From: Providencia zhijiangensis
Lineage (GTDB): Bacteria > Pseudomonadota > Gammaproteobacteria > Enterobacterales > Enterobacteriaceae
Direction: 5' to 3'
Assembly (NCBI RefSeq): GCF_030315915.2
Contig: NZ_CP135990.1
Span: 1,240,001-1,304,000 of the forward strand
DNA length: 64,000 bases
The position numbers were made by a program, and so were the translations under genes. The notes beneath the pieces are model-generated. The model made no database searches. It had not been told where the DNA came from and saw only the letters and a program-made list of their open reading frames with translations. The first letter of the stretch is position 1, and each line of letters starts with the position of its first letter. This document shows, one piece after another, positions 10,569-23,948 of this stretch.

Positions 10569-10887
10569 AAAATAGTGTTTATTTCTTGATGACGCATTTC
10601 AGCGATTTAATATAACTTATATTAAATTAACTCTATTGAAAGAATAAAAACGTCAATATTTGATATGTTATATCGTTTAGCTTTGGTGGAAAACGCAAAC
10701 AATTCTATTTCTCATACTGTCTTATAAATAGCACTTATTTCGGATCACCTACCTCAATAACTTTTTTCATCAATAAAGACAAAATTAGTCAATTCCTATA
10801 ACATTCTTCTCAGAGTTAAATATAATCAAATAGTGTCACTATAATAAAAAAATAATGTTATCCATGTAGTAACTTTAAGGTGGATGT
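10569..10887. other. AT-rich intergenic region upstream of ldtD
   Basis: No ORF or RNA gene that I can support. It presumably carries the ldtD promoter; I could not pick a convincing -35/-10 pair. The ldtD ribosome-binding site is AAGGTGG at 10877-10883. Confidence 0.5.
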
Positions 10888-12615
10888 ATGGCAAAGAGAA
10901 GAGTGAAAGCTCTGCAGATCTCAGTATTATGTGGGCTGATGGCGATGCAATTCCCGGCATTTTCCACAGCAGAAAATACGCAGCAAAGCAGTATGGAAAT
11001 TCAACAACCTCAATCAGTTGTCGCTGAAGAGGTGAGTAAAGTTACGACAAAAGAGAGCTTGGAAAAGCTTAACGCTTCTTTACCATCAGAAACTAAACTG
11101 GTGTTTGCGGAGCAGTTGGCGAAAATTTATGCCGACAGGCAAATGCAATTGTTATGGCAAGATGAAACAGCAATTAGCCAGTTTCAACAGCAATTAGCTG
11201 AGCTTGCTTTAGCTGGTTTCCAACCTCAATTTAGCGAATGGTTAGTTTCATTGGAAAATAGCCAGCTGAGCGAAATGGGGCGAGATGCTATTTTATCCGA
11301 CGCTATGTTGGGTTATTTACAATATCTGTCTTCCGTTGAGTCGACGGGGCAATATTGGCTATACACCAGCCGCCCTTATAAAATTATCGCACCGACCGCG
11401 GCACAAATGAAACCATGGTTAGAGGCTGAATCTGAACATCGTTTGGGTGAGTGGGTGAAGGCTCAAGCACCGAAACACGCGATGTATCAACCGATGCGCA
11501 AAGAGATGCTAAAACAGCTCGCGTTACCAGAAGATACGTTAGAAATTACGGGTACGAAAGCATTAAAACCGGGTCAAGCCAGCGATGATGTCATTACGCT
11601 CCGTGAGATTTTAGTGCGTGATGGATTGTTGGAAGCTGCTGCGGTCGGTGAGGCCGTTGATGCATCCGCACCGCCAGAAGAGATCAATAAAGTCACCGCC
11701 AATGCCCGAGTGTATAGTGATGACTTAGTGGATGCAGTGAAAAAATTTCAGCTTCAATATGGTTTAGAGGCCGATGGTGTGATTGGTAAAGGCACGCGCG
11801 TTTGGCTCAATATGCAGCCAAAACAAAAAGCGGGGCTGATGGCACTGAATATTCAGCGTTTACGGATTGTTCCTGAAAGTAGCGGTACAGGAATCTTGGT
11901 GAATATCCCTGCGTACACATTGGATTTTTATCTGAATAACGACATCATTTTGGATTCGAAAGTGATTGTTGGGCGTGCAGATCGTAAAACACCAATTATG
12001 AGCAGTGCATTGAATAATGTGGTGATTAATCCACCTTGGAGTGTGCCAACCAGTTTGGCGCGCAAGGATATTGCACCGAAAGGTAAAATGGATCCAAGCT
12101 ACTTTAGCCGTAAAGGATATACGGTTTATTCAGGCTGGGGGCAAGATGCCTATGAGATTGACCCTTATTCAATCGACTGGGAAAATATTACACCTGCAAA
12201 TTTCCCTTATCGCATTCGCCAAGCGCCAGGCTCAAGTAACTCTTTAGGGCGTTATAAGTTTAATATGCCGAGTTCAGACGCGATTTATCTCCATGACACA
12301 CCAAACCATAGCCTGTTTAATAAAAACGCTCGAGCCATTAGTTCTGGTTGTGTTCGTGTGAATAAAGCGAGCGAGTTAGCAACGATTTTATTAGGTGATG
12401 CAGGTTGGGCACAGACTCGTATTGATGGGGCATTAAAAGAAGGTTCAACGCGTTATGTGAATATTCCTGACCGTATTCCTGTATATCTATACTATCAAAC
12501 CGCGTGGATTGATAAAGATCAGCAACCGCAATATCGGGCGGATATTTATCAATATGATGGCAGTATTGATAACGCTGAAAAATATCTTCCTGCAATCAAA
12601 GCGATTTTAAAATAG
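10888..12615 (+). CDS. ldtD: L,D-transpeptidase LdtD (YcbB)
   Basis: Periplasmic murein L,D-transpeptidase that forms 3-3 cross-links in peptidoglycan. An N-terminal signal/anchor (KALQISVLCGLMAMQFPAF) is followed by a long helical region, a peptidoglycan-binding domain near residues 280-315 (AVKKFQLQYGLEADGVIGK), and the YkuD catalytic domain with the HDTPNHSLF substrate loop and the active-site motif SSGCVRVN, catalytic Cys488. 575 aa, slightly shorter than the 615-aa E. coli enzyme. Sits with mepK and gloC as in E. coli. Confidence 0.95.
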   Translation: MAKRRVKALQISVLCGLMAMQFPAFSTAENTQQSSMEIQQPQSVVAEEVSKVTTKESLEKLNASLPSETKLVFAEQLAKIYADRQMQLLWQDETAISQFQQQLAELALAGFQPQFSEWLVSLENSQLSEMGRDAILSDAMLGYLQYLSSVESTGQYWLYTSRPYKIIAPTAAQMKPWLEAESEHRLGEWVKAQAPKHAMYQPMRKEMLKQLALPEDTLEITGTKALKPGQASDDVITLREILVRDGLLEAAAVGEAVDASAPPEEINKVTANARVYSDDLVDAVKKFQLQYGLEADGVIGKGTRVWLNMQPKQKAGLMALNIQRLRIVPESSGTGILVNIPAYTLDFYLNNDIILDSKVIVGRADRKTPIMSSALNNVVINPPWSVPTSLARKDIAPKGKMDPSYFSRKGYTVYSGWGQDAYEIDPYSIDWENITPANFPYRIRQAPGSSNSLGRYKFNMPSSDAIYLHDTPNHSLFNKNARAISSGCVRVNKASELATILLGDAGWAQTRIDGALKEGSTRYVNIPDRIPVYLYYQTAWIDKDQQPQYRADIYQYDGSIDNAEKYLPAIKAILK

Positions 12616-12624
12616 TGATTATTA

Positions 12625-12658
12625 ATCGAGGGGCTTAGGCTCCTCGATGCTATTTTTT
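12625..12658 (+). terminator. Terminator after ldtD
   Basis: ATCGAGG/CCTCGAT stem around GGCTTAGGCT, followed closely by a T6 run. The rest of the 12659-12929 gap holds the mepK leader with no other feature I can support. Confidence 0.8.
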
Positions 12659-12929
12659 GCATTAATTCCTAAATCTTCCTAATAATTCCGTTTTAGTTCA
12701 TTTGCACATCGAATGCATTGTGCTTATATATAATCATCGGCAATGAGTTGGGGCCGTCTTAAGTCGGTGCGTATAAGTGATTTCACTCACCTTTTTGCAT
12801 AAAAGTGATGAATTTTCCTTAATTTACGCAATTCTTTACATAATTATACATTAAAGCTAAATATCCTTTGCTAGACTGATGAAGTTGAAATGTATATTTA
12901 CTGAATAATTAATACCTGAGTTATCACCT

Positions 12930-13478
12930 ATGGATATGATTGATCAAAACCGCAGAAAGTGGTTGGGAATTGGTGCAGCCGCAATCGGTCTGGGACTATT
13001 ACCTAATCATGTATTCGCTGCAATGAGTACGCCACGCCCAAGAATTTTACGTTTTCAGAATTTAAATACGGGTGAATTTTTAAAGACCGAATTTTTCGAT
13101 GGTCGCCGTTATAATAAATCTGAATTAGCTCGCTTAAATCACCTTTTCCGTGATTATCGCTGCGATAAAGTGAAAACCATTGATCCTAAATTATTTGACC
13201 AAATTTATTTGCTGCAGATGATGATGGGAACCAATAAACCTGTTCAGCTGATTTCGGGTTACCGTTCATTAGAAACCAATAATGAATTACGTCGTAAAAG
13301 TTCCGGTGTAGCGAAACAGAGCTATCATACCCGTGGGCAAGCGATGGATTTCCATATTGAAGGCTTGCAGCTAAGTAACATCCGTAAAGCGGCATTAAAA
13401 ATGAGTGCTGGCGGTGTGGGCTATTATCCGAAAAGCAATTTCATTCATATCGATACAGGTCCAGTGAGAACATGGTAA
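12930..13478 (+). CDS. mepK: Murein DD-endopeptidase MepK (YcbK)
   Basis: Peptidase M15-type zinc endopeptidase that cleaves peptidoglycan cross-links, with preference for 3-3 links in E. coli. The N-terminus has a twin-arginine-like signal (NRRKWLGIGAAAIGLGLLP). The catalytic domain shows SGYRSLETNNELR, SYHTRGQAMDFHIEG (HxxxxxxD zinc motif) and NFIHIDTGPVRTW. 182 aa, the usual length. Its neighbour ldtD makes the 3-3 links this enzyme cuts, so the pair is functionally coherent. Confidence 0.94.
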   Translation: MDMIDQNRRKWLGIGAAAIGLGLLPNHVFAAMSTPRPRILRFQNLNTGEFLKTEFFDGRRYNKSELARLNHLFRDYRCDKVKTIDPKLFDQIYLLQMMMGTNKPVQLISGYRSLETNNELRRKSSGVAKQSYHTRGQAMDFHIEGLQLSNIRKAALKMSAGGVGYYPKSNFIHIDTGPVRTW

Positions 13479-13517
13479 TCTGTGCATAGGTGACACAGAT
13501 TATGGAGTGATTGTTCG

Positions 13518-14165
13518 ATGAAATATACTATTATCCCAGTAACCCCGTTTATGCAAAACTGCCAGGTTATCTGGGATGAAACCTCAATGAATGCAGTGAT
13601 TGTTGATCCCGGTGGTGAGGCTGAAAAGCTGATTGCCGCTATTGAAAGCCGCGGATTAACATTAACGAAAATCCTACTTACCCACGGTCATTCTGACCAT
13701 ATTGGCGCCTCAGCCCCCCTTGCAAAACATTTCGGTGTACCGATTTATGGTCCGCAGAAAGAAGATGCTTTCTGGATTGAAAATCTCGCTGAGCAAAATG
13801 CGATGTTTTATATCGGTGATTGCCCTGATTTCACACCAGATCATTGGTTAGAAGAGGGGGATAGCATCACGTGTGGAAATATTCAATTTGATGTGCTGCA
13901 TTGCCCTGGCCATACACCCGGTCACATTGTTTTTGTGAACCATGCTGACAAACTCATTTCCATGGGAGATGTGTTGTTTAAAGGTGGCGTTGGGCGCAGC
14001 GATTTCCCTCGAGGCAATCATCAAGATCTTATCGCATCGATTAAAAACAAGTTGTTGCCTCTCGGTGATGATTACCACTTTATTCCGGGGCACGGTCCGA
14101 TGTCCACATTAGGACATGAACGGATTAGTAATCCTTTCTTGCAGGATGAATTACCAGTTTGGTGA
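13518..14165 (+). CDS. gloC: Glyoxalase II-type metallo-beta-lactamase fold hydrolase GloC (YcbL)
   Basis: Cytoplasmic hydroxyacylglutathione hydrolase that hydrolyses S-lactoylglutathione in methylglyoxal detoxification. Zinc ligands are in [18 protein letters not shown] and [15 protein letters not shown], with the last histidine in [14 protein letters not shown]. 215 aa, family length. Starts 39 bp after mepK. mgsA, which makes methylglyoxal, is also in this window but not linked to it. Confidence 0.95.
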   Translation: MKYTIIPVTPFMQNCQVIWDETSMNAVIVDPGGEAEKLIAAIESRGLTLTKILLTHGHSDHIGASAPLAKHFGVPIYGPQKEDAFWIENLAEQNAMFYIGDCPDFTPDHWLEEGDSITCGNIQFDVLHCPGHTPGHIVFVNHADKLISMGDVLFKGGVGRSDFPRGNHQDLIASIKNKLLPLGDDYHFIPGHGPMSTLGHERISNPFLQDELPVW

Positions 14166-14201
14166 TTATTCCATAGAGGCTTATATTATTTTTTAATAAG
14201 G

Positions 14202-14225
14202 AAACCCCGATAAGGGGTTTTTTTA
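14202..14225 (+). terminator. Terminator after gloC
   Basis: AAACCCC-GATAA-GGGGTTT followed by T5. Separates the core cluster from the AT-rich toxin gene. Confidence 0.9.
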
Positions 14226-14384
14226 TGTCTATAAAATAGCGTTAATATAAATTGATATTAAAGTCTGTCTTAATTGTATTTAGTCTATCTAGCTAATTTT
14301 TATTTATTTGATATTTTTAATATGGTTCTAATTTAAATTGTAATTAAATCATTTTATAAATCACTATTTTAAAAAAGGGAATTT

Positions 14385-17300
14385 ATGAAAAAAAATCATC
14401 TTTCCGTGAGTTTTAATCAGAGAGACTTTATCAATTATTCTACTGATACTAGAAGTCAATGGCAGAAATTATTTTTTAAAAGAAAAAATGCAATAAATAT
14501 AAATAAAATGACTGCAGTCAATGGCATAAATTATGCAAGCTCAGGAGGGTACTGTTATGGGTTTTCATATGCCTTTTTAGCTTACAGCACGATAGATGAA
14601 AATGAAAAATATTTTAATAAAATGAATGAGTTACTATTGATAATTAATAGTAACTCTGAAAGTGAAAATCCAATTGATAAAGTAAAAAATAAAGCCTTAA
14701 AGATGCATTCTACAGTGTTATTTAATGAATTAATGAGGGATGTGATATTCACTCAGGGCATTGAAATGAATTCGGGCATTGAGGGAGATTTACTCAATAA
14801 AGGATTTGATTACCCCATAGAGGGGGATTCATTGATAAGTTATATGAGTAAATCAATTGAAAAAAATAAAATAGCATATGGAATTTATTATCGAAAAAAT
14901 GAGGTGGCCAAAAAATATATTGATTATATGTATGAGTTGCAAAGAATAAAAATTAATGATTTCTATAATGCACTTAATAAAGAACCTGTATTTTTTGAGA
15001 GAGGTAAAGGCGCAGAGCTATTGTCAGATCCTTGGTTTATGTCATTTTATAGAAAATTTCATAGTAAAAAAGATGTGATAGCAAATGACTTTACACTTGA
15101 TGATGCCAATTTTTTTAGAGAAATGGTGTCTAAGAGTATTCAGTGGGAGAACTATCATCAACAAGAACGATTCAATTCAAATCATGGGATAAAGCTTAAT
15201 AGTTACCATCATAGTTACTTTGATAGATCTAAAGCTAGAACAGAAATAACCGTCACTAAATTTATAGATAAAATAAAAAATCATACTAAGATGAGTAGAG
15301 AACAACTATTATTTGAGTTCTCTAGCCCTAATCACACAATGGCAATATCCATTAAATATAATAAGAAAACTCGGTCATGGGATTATATGTTCTTCGATCC
15401 TAATATAGGGATAATAAAAAATTATAACCAGAAAAATTTTGGCGAATTTCTTCATCAATATGTTAGTGAAAGAGCAAGATTTTACTTATTTAAAAGTGAA
15501 AGCGACGATTTTTTGATTGAATTTAGCCAGTTCGACAATGTTAAATCTATAAAAAAAACCTTAAAAGGAATTAACATTAATGACCTTCATATGACGGAAA
15601 CTTTACTCCTCACTGAGAATGGGGAGACACTTTATTTGGATGAAAATAGAGAGAATAAATTAAAATATAAAAAACTATTTTTTGATAGTGAATTTGTTAA
15701 GGTTAAACTGAATCTAAAAAATAAATCAAAATATATTTATACCGATATACTTGATGTGACAGAGTTAACTTCACTTATCAATACAAATTTGGATTCACTA
15801 TCAGAATTATCAGGGGATATCGTGATTTCACAAAGTGGTAGTAAGGTTTATTCGGTTGATAAAAATTTTGATGTTAGTAGATTAAACAATATATCAATAA
15901 AAGAAAATCAACGAGATTTAATTAGCAAGGATTATACTAGTGTTAATTTACATTTAAAACCATTAACAGACAAGAAACCTTCGATTCTCTCAGGGATTCC
16001 TGCTTCTCATCAACATTCTATTAATCAAGTTGCGAATGACGAAAATATTATTATTGGTATTCGTCCTGTCGATCTTAAATCAACAAATTTAATTGAATCA
16101 GGAAATTACAGTAGCAAAGGTTTAGCTATCAAAGGAAAAAGTTCTGATTGGGGACCTCATTCAGGGTTTATTCCCATCTCTCAACAGTTTGCTAAGAAAT
16201 CAGCGAGGGAGGATGTTGATAAATACAATCAATATATTCAAAAATCCCTTAATGAGGAAGTTGCTCATCCCGTTGTGCTTGAGATTTCCTCTGAAAGAGT
16301 CAATGAGCTATTACAGCATAAAGCTATTTTGCCCTCGAGAGGTATCAATGGGCTTGGGTATAGTGAGGTAATATCATTACTTGATGGAAAAGAGATAGCT
16401 TTTTACCTAAAAAAATCGCCCCTCGAAGATGGCGGGCTTTGGCAAGTTTATCATCAGGAAGATGGGGAAATAAAACCATTCTATGTTGTTGGTGATCCGA
16501 AAACCGGAAAAGCGATGACGGCTGATTATGATCTTTTTAGCATTATTTTTCCAATATCAGAACTAGAGCATTATGCCAAAGTGTCAGAAATGCCAAATTG
16601 GAATGATTGGAAGTCTGGCTTAAATTATGAGGAATTAACACCACGTGAAAAAATGCTTTACGTAAATGAAGCTGAATACAATAAACAAGAAGGCCGAGAT
16701 AACGGTATAACAAATAAAAAAATAAAAGAGATAAAAAATAAATTAAATAAAAAGCTAAATAGAATGGATGGAATGGAGCTAATCCATCATGGTTCTGATG
16801 ATGCGAACCCTGCCAGTATAATGAAAGATAATTTTCCACTCACTTTCTTTTTGCCAGAAAAGTTAAAGGGAAAAAATAGATTACTAGGATCATCTGAATC
16901 TATTGATAGTTATTTTCCTATGAATAAACAAGGCGCTATCATTATTAATGATGAGGCGCAACTTTCTAATTTTATACAGCTTTTGATTAATCAAGGTTAT
17001 CGAGCGCCTTTGAATAAAAAATGGAGTGAGGGTGATAATGGGCAGTATTTTGATCCTAAAAGAAAAATTTCAGACAGCTTTATTGAAGGGCGTATTGAGA
17101 TAGCAAGAAAGAAAAGTTTAGCGAATGATCTAAATGACCATTTTAGGAATGACGAGACTCTCAAAAGTGACAGCGCTTATGATAAACAAATAGAACATAT
17201 TCTTGGTAAGCCGATCGCTCAACTAGATGAGGGATTCGATGATATCTATTTTGCTGGACTAAAACAGCATAGTGCGTCTTTATTAGCAGGGGAGTCATCT

Positions 17301-19472
17301 CTAGCCACTGACTCAATTGATACATGGTTAGACCCAATGTTGAAATATCGACTTGCTAGAGCTCAAGATGCGGAAACAACAAGAACCATAAAGCCAACAG
17401 AATACAGCTATAATGTGATTATTCAGCTTGAGGGGGATGATGCGTCAACAAATGCAGTAGCAAATGCATTTTCTAAACACCCAGATGACTCAATGGTTAT
17501 TCAATTCAATTTGAAAACGAAACAATACAAGATTTTGTACGGTGATGTTTCCAAATTAGATTCTGGAAAAGTGAGATGGATAACGGTGGGGCATGGAGAT
17601 TATTTTGGGAGTAACCAGCCAACATTATATGCCAAAGTGAATGCGAGGCAGTTTTCTGATTCGATTCATTATTTACAAAAGAAAGTGCTAAATAATACTA
17701 AACCATCCAAACTGGTATTAATGGGGTGTAATTTAGGACGTGGTGGAATTAATGAAAATTTCGCATTAAGTGTAACCTCAGCATTATCTGAACATAATTT
17801 GAATATGCCAATTACTGCCTATAATCGACTACTTAAAAACATCTATTTAGGAAATAAGTTTGTTAAAGTTGATGGGGATAGTAATGATTCTGTCAGCACG
17901 AAAGGGTATAAATTTATTTATCAGTTTAATACTGATACCCAGCAAGTCAGAATAAATAAGAACTCATCAACTTTGTATTTCATCAATGAATTACGTCGTG
18001 GTGAAATTACATTATCACAATTGAATAATAATCTTGATCTTGATCCGCTAGGTGCATTTAGAGATGCGGATACACGACAGCTTGATTTTGATTTGATTAA
18101 GAAAGTGGCATATAACCCAAAGGCCTATGAGTTATTTGTTAGCGAATTGAAACAGCATCAAGGTGTTTTACCTGACAGCTTTCATCGTCATTTTTCTAAG
18201 CGACTCAATGAACTTGGGATGAAATCTATTCCAATATGGAAAATGGTGAATACGACCAAGATACAGCAAATTGCAGCGACTCATGTCGTCACTGAAGATG
18301 CTCCATTATCTGTTGTTATTCGTGTAGTCGGTGATCCTAAAGGGAGACAAATAGCAGAACAAATAGCCGCAAAAAATGAGAAAAATACCATTATTTTTCA
18401 GATGGATGTCGACAATAAAAAGTGGACTATTGAATATGGTGAGTCCGAGATACCCTCGTTAATTGAAAGCCAAAAGCCCGTAAAATGGACGGTTATTGGG
18501 GATGCTGAGGTTATTAGAAAGCCAACACAAAATTTATTAGCAGGGTTGGTTGCGGTAAAACAAAAATACCCAGTGATGTCACCGGAAAGTATTTTCTTCC
18601 ATTCTATTGGCCCTCACACGCTCACAACAAGTGCTGAACACCATCAGTTTGCAGCAGATTTATCTGCTCATTTAAAGCAGCATGGCGTGAATGCTTCGGT
18701 CATAACCCAGTTTACCCGTGAAACCGTTGTACCCACTAATAATAGGTCCTTTATCAATTCAGATAGCTCAGTGCTTAGCCAAACTAATCATCAAAAGGTG
18801 CAATCTTTACTCGAGCGCATTGCTTTAAAAGAAATTGATGTGAATAGAATTCAACTCACTGAGCATCCTTATATGGCGGCGTATTTTGGGGACGAGGCTG
18901 GAGGGATAGATGCCAATAAAATTAAAATTGCGATTAATGATCCATTACTCAATGTGCAGATAAATCGTTATCTTTCCCATGAGTTAACAGAGAACAAAGT
19001 GGATTTTGATGCGTTATTTTATTCGCCTACGGCCGCGACATTGCAGGGGCAAGCCGCTGAACTAAGAATCATTTTGCAAGGCTTACATCATGACCCAACC
19101 ATGATTAGTCACTTAAGCGAGCGTTCTCTTGCACAATTAAAAGTACTGTACCCTTCAATATATGGGCCTAATCGTAGTGAAATAATGGCATTAGTGACAA
19201 ACACCAATGCCTATACACGGCTTAATGATGAATTATTAGCGCTCAGTAATCTTCAGGTTGATAACCTTGATAAGGGCGGTTTAACGAATTTATCTCTCGA
19301 GCAGGCATTGCAACTCTATCGAGATGGTCAACGGCAAAAACATCAACAATTTAGCAAGCTTATTAATCAAAGGAATCTTCATCCAGATGGGGGGCAAATT
19401 AATCTAATTAATCATGGATGGCTAAGATACGGAGACTATTCTTCTGCATTCGATCAAAAGATAGGACTGTAG
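14385..19472 (+). pseudogene. MARTX-like multidomain toxin, 5' part: protease, ExoY-type cyclase, C80 protease (IS-interrupted)
   Basis: 1,695 codons; the last base of the final codon and the TAG stop belong to the IS. The ATG follows AAAGGGAATTT. Domains seen: (1) residues 1-360, papain/YopT(C58)-like protease candidate with Cys57 in GGYCYGFSYAF, His317 in NHTMAISI and Asp338 in FFDPNIG. (2) about 555-890, edema-factor/ExoY-type nucleotidyl cyclase: IIGIRPVDLKSTNLIESG, Lys578 and Lys585 around SKGLAIKGKSSDWGP, Asp714/Asp716 in TADYDLF, His802 and Asn808 in HHGSDDANP. (3) about 1020-1170, C80 cysteine protease: His1070 in TVGHGDYF, Cys1115 in LMGCNLGRGG, spacing 45 as in TcdB. (4) about 1320-1470, C80-like repeat with Asp1373 and Ile1408 at the catalytic positions. 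(5) helical region up to the break. The base composition is much more AT-rich than its neighbours, suggesting transfer. No type I secretion or acyltransferase genes adjoin. Calcium-loop RTX repeats lie beyond the IS. Confidence 0.88.
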
Positions 19473-19475
19473 TGG

Positions 19476-20686
<1,211 letters not shown>

Positions 20687-20716
20687 TCAGGTGGCCAAAT
20701 TTATTAAACCACTACA

Positions 20717-22691
20717 ACATGATGGATTTATCCTAACGAGTGAGTTACCTCAATTGCCCGTAGACACTTCATCTGTTTATCGCGACAAGCTATTCAATAT
20801 CCATTATTTACAAGTTAATGATCAACTTCACCGTTCCGATAACAAAACTTTTTTGATTGATGAGGTCAAAGGCGAATTCGTTATTGATGGAAAGCATACC
20901 TATGTTTCCTCTACATGGGGAACGTTATTACCCTTGGGAGCGGCAAAAAATTTAACCTATAGAGGTAATGAAAAAAATAACATTGTTTCTCATGTTACGT
21001 CAGGCAGCCAAATAAAAGTGAGTCTGGGGCAAGATGCCTATCAAATTAGCCAATTAGACTACGAGCATGGGGATATTATTTTTGATTTCTCAGAAGTTAA
21101 TCATCAATACACCGATCAGGATAAAGTCATTTTATTGTTGCCGGTTGTGAATGGCTATCAATTAAAAATGGAAGGCGCTCGGTTGGTATTAAAAGATAGA
21201 TTTTTGCAGACACAACTGGCTATTCAATTTAAGCAGTTTAATGAAAAAACAAGCAATGCAGTTTTAATACAAGATAAACATGGTCATTTATTTACCGTTA
21301 ATTTAAATGATGGGCAGGGAACCATTACACCATTAATAACGGTAGCTGAATCCACTGACGACAATGACAAAATTATTGTCCCTCATGGTTATATTTCTGA
21401 ACAAAGAGTGATAGACGGTCAGGATGGGGATGATGTGATTATTGACAATAGTGTAATGAGCCATGTCCTGCTGGGTGGTGATGGCGATGATACCCTCAGA
21501 GCAGAAAACGGGCACAATGTTCTCTATGGTGGTGCAGGCGTTGATTTCTTGACCGGAGGGACGGGACAAGACTTATTGCTATCGGATCACGGAACGGATG
21601 TCTTGATGGGGGGAGCGGGTGATGACCATTATCTTATTGATGGAAACAAAAGCGGCGTCACTTACATCGATGATACTCAGGGGAATAATCAACTATTTTT
21701 GCTTAATTTTGACGCTCATTTTCTCACTGAAACCGATGCTGATGGACATACTTATCATATTTATTTTTCGAGTCATGAACATTTTGTACAGATTAAGCAA
21801 CCTAAAGAGGGCAGTGATAGCTCGGTGAAAGTTCATTTACTCGATGAACCTCCGGAAGCCTTTCAAGCGGCACTCAATAATGGATTTGAGTCATTGGCAC
21901 AACATTTCGCTAATAAACTCACGACGGCACAAAAATTAGGCCTAGCAGAGGATTGGAAGCCAGCTAATGAGTTATATGTTTTACAGAAAAATATTCCTAA
22001 GCCTATTCAGCTAACATCACGTGTCGATATCTTGCATCTCACAAATGAGACTCCTAGAGGCCAATGGTTTATTGATGCGCTAGCGGATAATGATCTCATT
22101 AGTGATCAAAGTAAACAGGGCCGTATTGTCAAAGGTGGCGATGGAAATGACGTGCTGCTGATGGTAGGAGGGGAAAATGTTTTGTGGGGTGGTGAGGGTA
22201 ATGACATTTTGCAAGGAGGAGAAGGGCAAGATGTTCTGATTTCAACTCGGGGCGACGATAGGCTTATGGGGGGAATGGGAAACGATCTTTATATTATTAA
22301 TGGTAATGCACAAGGCAGTGTGACAATTGAGGATTACCATGGGGTGAATCAGGTGGTGTTGATTAATTTCAAACAGACGCCGAAGTTTACTAAAGTATCC
22401 GATGATATTTCTAAAATGATGTTTGAATCAGAAAATGGACGTAAGGTTTCTATTCTATTCAAAGAAAATCCAATGAATGTTACCAGTATGTTGGATGTGA
22501 AACATATTGATAATCACGCGGCTTTTTCTGCTCAAGAGATGGATAACACCTTTGATCTTTTAGTTCAACGACTCGTTGAACAGCGTGTCGAGTATGAACA
22601 CAATTTTGATTTAGCCGCTTCGCCGGCACATAGGCAAAATCGTTGGGATACTGTTTTACATACTCAGCAATTTTTAAATAATTTCTATTAG
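20717..22691 (+). pseudogene. MARTX-like multidomain toxin, 3' part: RTX repeat region (IS-interrupted)
   Basis: Continuation of the toxin beyond the IS, about 657 native residues starting HDGFILTSELPQ. A beta-rich stretch (FLIDEVKGEFVIDGKHTYV...) leads to two blocks of RTX nonapeptide repeats: about 21410-21640 (GQDGDDVIID, LGGDGDDTLRA, YGGAGVDFLTGG, GGAGDDHYLI) and about 22130-22310 (GGDGNDVLLMV, GGEGNDILQGG, GGMGNDLYII). Such repeats bind calcium and are typical of type I secreted proteins. The only start in the current frame is a GTG at 20691 inside the IS end with no good ribosome-binding site, so this part is probably not translated on its own. The frame equals that of the 5' part once the IS and one AC dinucleotide are removed. 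Confidence 0.88.
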
Positions 22692-22701
22692 GCTCGAGCA
22701 T

Positions 22702-22730
22702 AAAAAAACACCCCAAGTTGGGGTGTTTTC
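22702..22730. terminator. Bidirectional terminator between the toxin 3' part and aspC
   Basis: AAAACACCCCAA / TTGGGGTGTTTT stem with A and T runs on opposite sides, so it can serve the toxin gene on the plus strand and aspC on the minus strand. Confidence 0.92.
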
Positions 22731-22757
22731 AATGTATATAACTCTAAAAGTGAAATT

Positions 22758-23948
22758 TTACAGCACTTTTACGATAGCATCACACAGAGGAACCATGTTT
22801 TCCAGTGTTAAGCCAGCTACGTTGATACGGCCAGAGCTCACTGCATAGATACCAAATTCGCTACGTAGACGCTCTACCTGCTCTTTAGTCAGCCCACTGA
22901 AGGAGAACATACCATTTTGGTTGATGATGAAGCTAAAGTCTTGTTTAGCGCCTTTCTCTTCCAATGTTTTAACCAGCAGTTGACGCATACGTTTAATACG
23001 CTCGCGCATCGAAGTCAGTTCTTGGATCCACTCAGCTTTTAATGTTTCATCAGATAGGATAGTGGTAACCACCGCCGCACCGTGTGCTGGTGGGTTAGAG
23101 TAGTTCGCACGGATAACCGCTTTCGCTTGGCTAAATGCGCGCTCAGCGTTATCGCTATCTTTTGCGATGATGGTGCATGCACCCACACGCTCATTGTACA
23201 GACCGAAGTTTTTCGAGAATGAGCTTGCCACAATCATTTCTGGGTTATTTTTGGTGAAAATGCGTAAGCCTTCCGCATCTTCATCTAAACCTTTCGCAAA
23301 GCCTTGGTAAGCGAAGTCGAATACAGGTAATAACCCTTTTTCAGCACACAGAGCAGCTAGTTGAGTCCATTGCTCTGGCGTTGGGTCAATACCGGTTGGG
23401 TTATGGCAGCAGCCATGAAGAACAATCACATCACCAGCAACCGCAGATGACAGGCTGCTTAGCATGCCAGCAAAGTCCATACCGTGGTTGGCGGCATCGT
23501 AGTAATTGTAAGTCAGTACTTCTAAGCCAGCAGCTTCGAAAATATTCTTATGGTTAGGCCACGTTGGGTTGCTGATCCAAACACGCTTTGCGTTAGTTTG
23601 TTTAGCAATGAAATCGGCTGCGATACGCAGGGCGCCTGTACCACCAGGTGCTTGCGCTGTACGAGCTCGTTGTGAGCTGATGATTTCATGGTGAGCACCA
23701 AACAGCAGCGCTTGAGTGACACGACCAAACTCCGGCATTCCGCTAATCGCAAGGTAGTTTTTGGTATTCTCGTTGTCTAGCAGGAATTTCTCTGCTTTTT
23801 TGACGGTGTCTAGAACAGGGGTTTTACCTGATTCGTCTTTGTAGACACCGATACCGAGGTTGATTTTGTTATCGCGAGGATCAGCACGGAAACTATCAGC
23901 AAGACCGAGGATAGGGTCAGCTGGGGCAGAAATGATTTTCTCAAACAT
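22758..23948 (-). CDS. aspC: Aspartate aminotransferase AspC
   Basis: PLP-dependent transaminase that interconverts aspartate/2-oxoglutarate and oxaloacetate/glutamate in the cytoplasm. The start at 23948 gives the family N-terminus [20 protein letters not shown] and 396 aa; the longer frame adds 31 unrelated residues. Motifs: [11 protein letters not shown], the GGTGALR phosphate region, [25 protein letters not shown], and the Schiff-base lysine in [15 protein letters not shown]. Same position next to ompF as in E. coli. Confidence 0.97.
   Translation of the reverse strand: MFEKIISAPADPILGLADSFRADPRDNKINLGIGVYKDESGKTPVLDTVKKAEKFLLDNENTKNYLAISGMPEFGRVTQALLFGAHHEIISSQRARTAQAPGGTGALRIAADFIAKQTNAKRVWISNPTWPNHKNIFEAAGLEVLTYNYYDAANHGMDFAGMLSSLSSAVAGDVIVLHGCCHNPTGIDPTPEQWTQLAALCAEKGLLPVFDFAYQGFAKGLDEDAEGLRIFTKNNPEMIVASSFSKNFGLYNERVGACTIIAKDSDNAERAFSQAKAVIRANYSNPPAHGAAVVTTILSDETLKAEWIQELTSMRERIKRMRQLLVKTLEEKGAKQDFSFIINQNGMFSFSGLTKEQVERLRSEFGIYAVSSGRINVAGLTLENMVPLCDAIVKVL

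Noticed and set aside
20691..22691. Reading the RTX half as an independent gene starting at GTG 20691
   Set aside because: The start lies inside the IS terminus, has no good ribosome-binding site, and the frame matches the 5' toxin part after IS removal.
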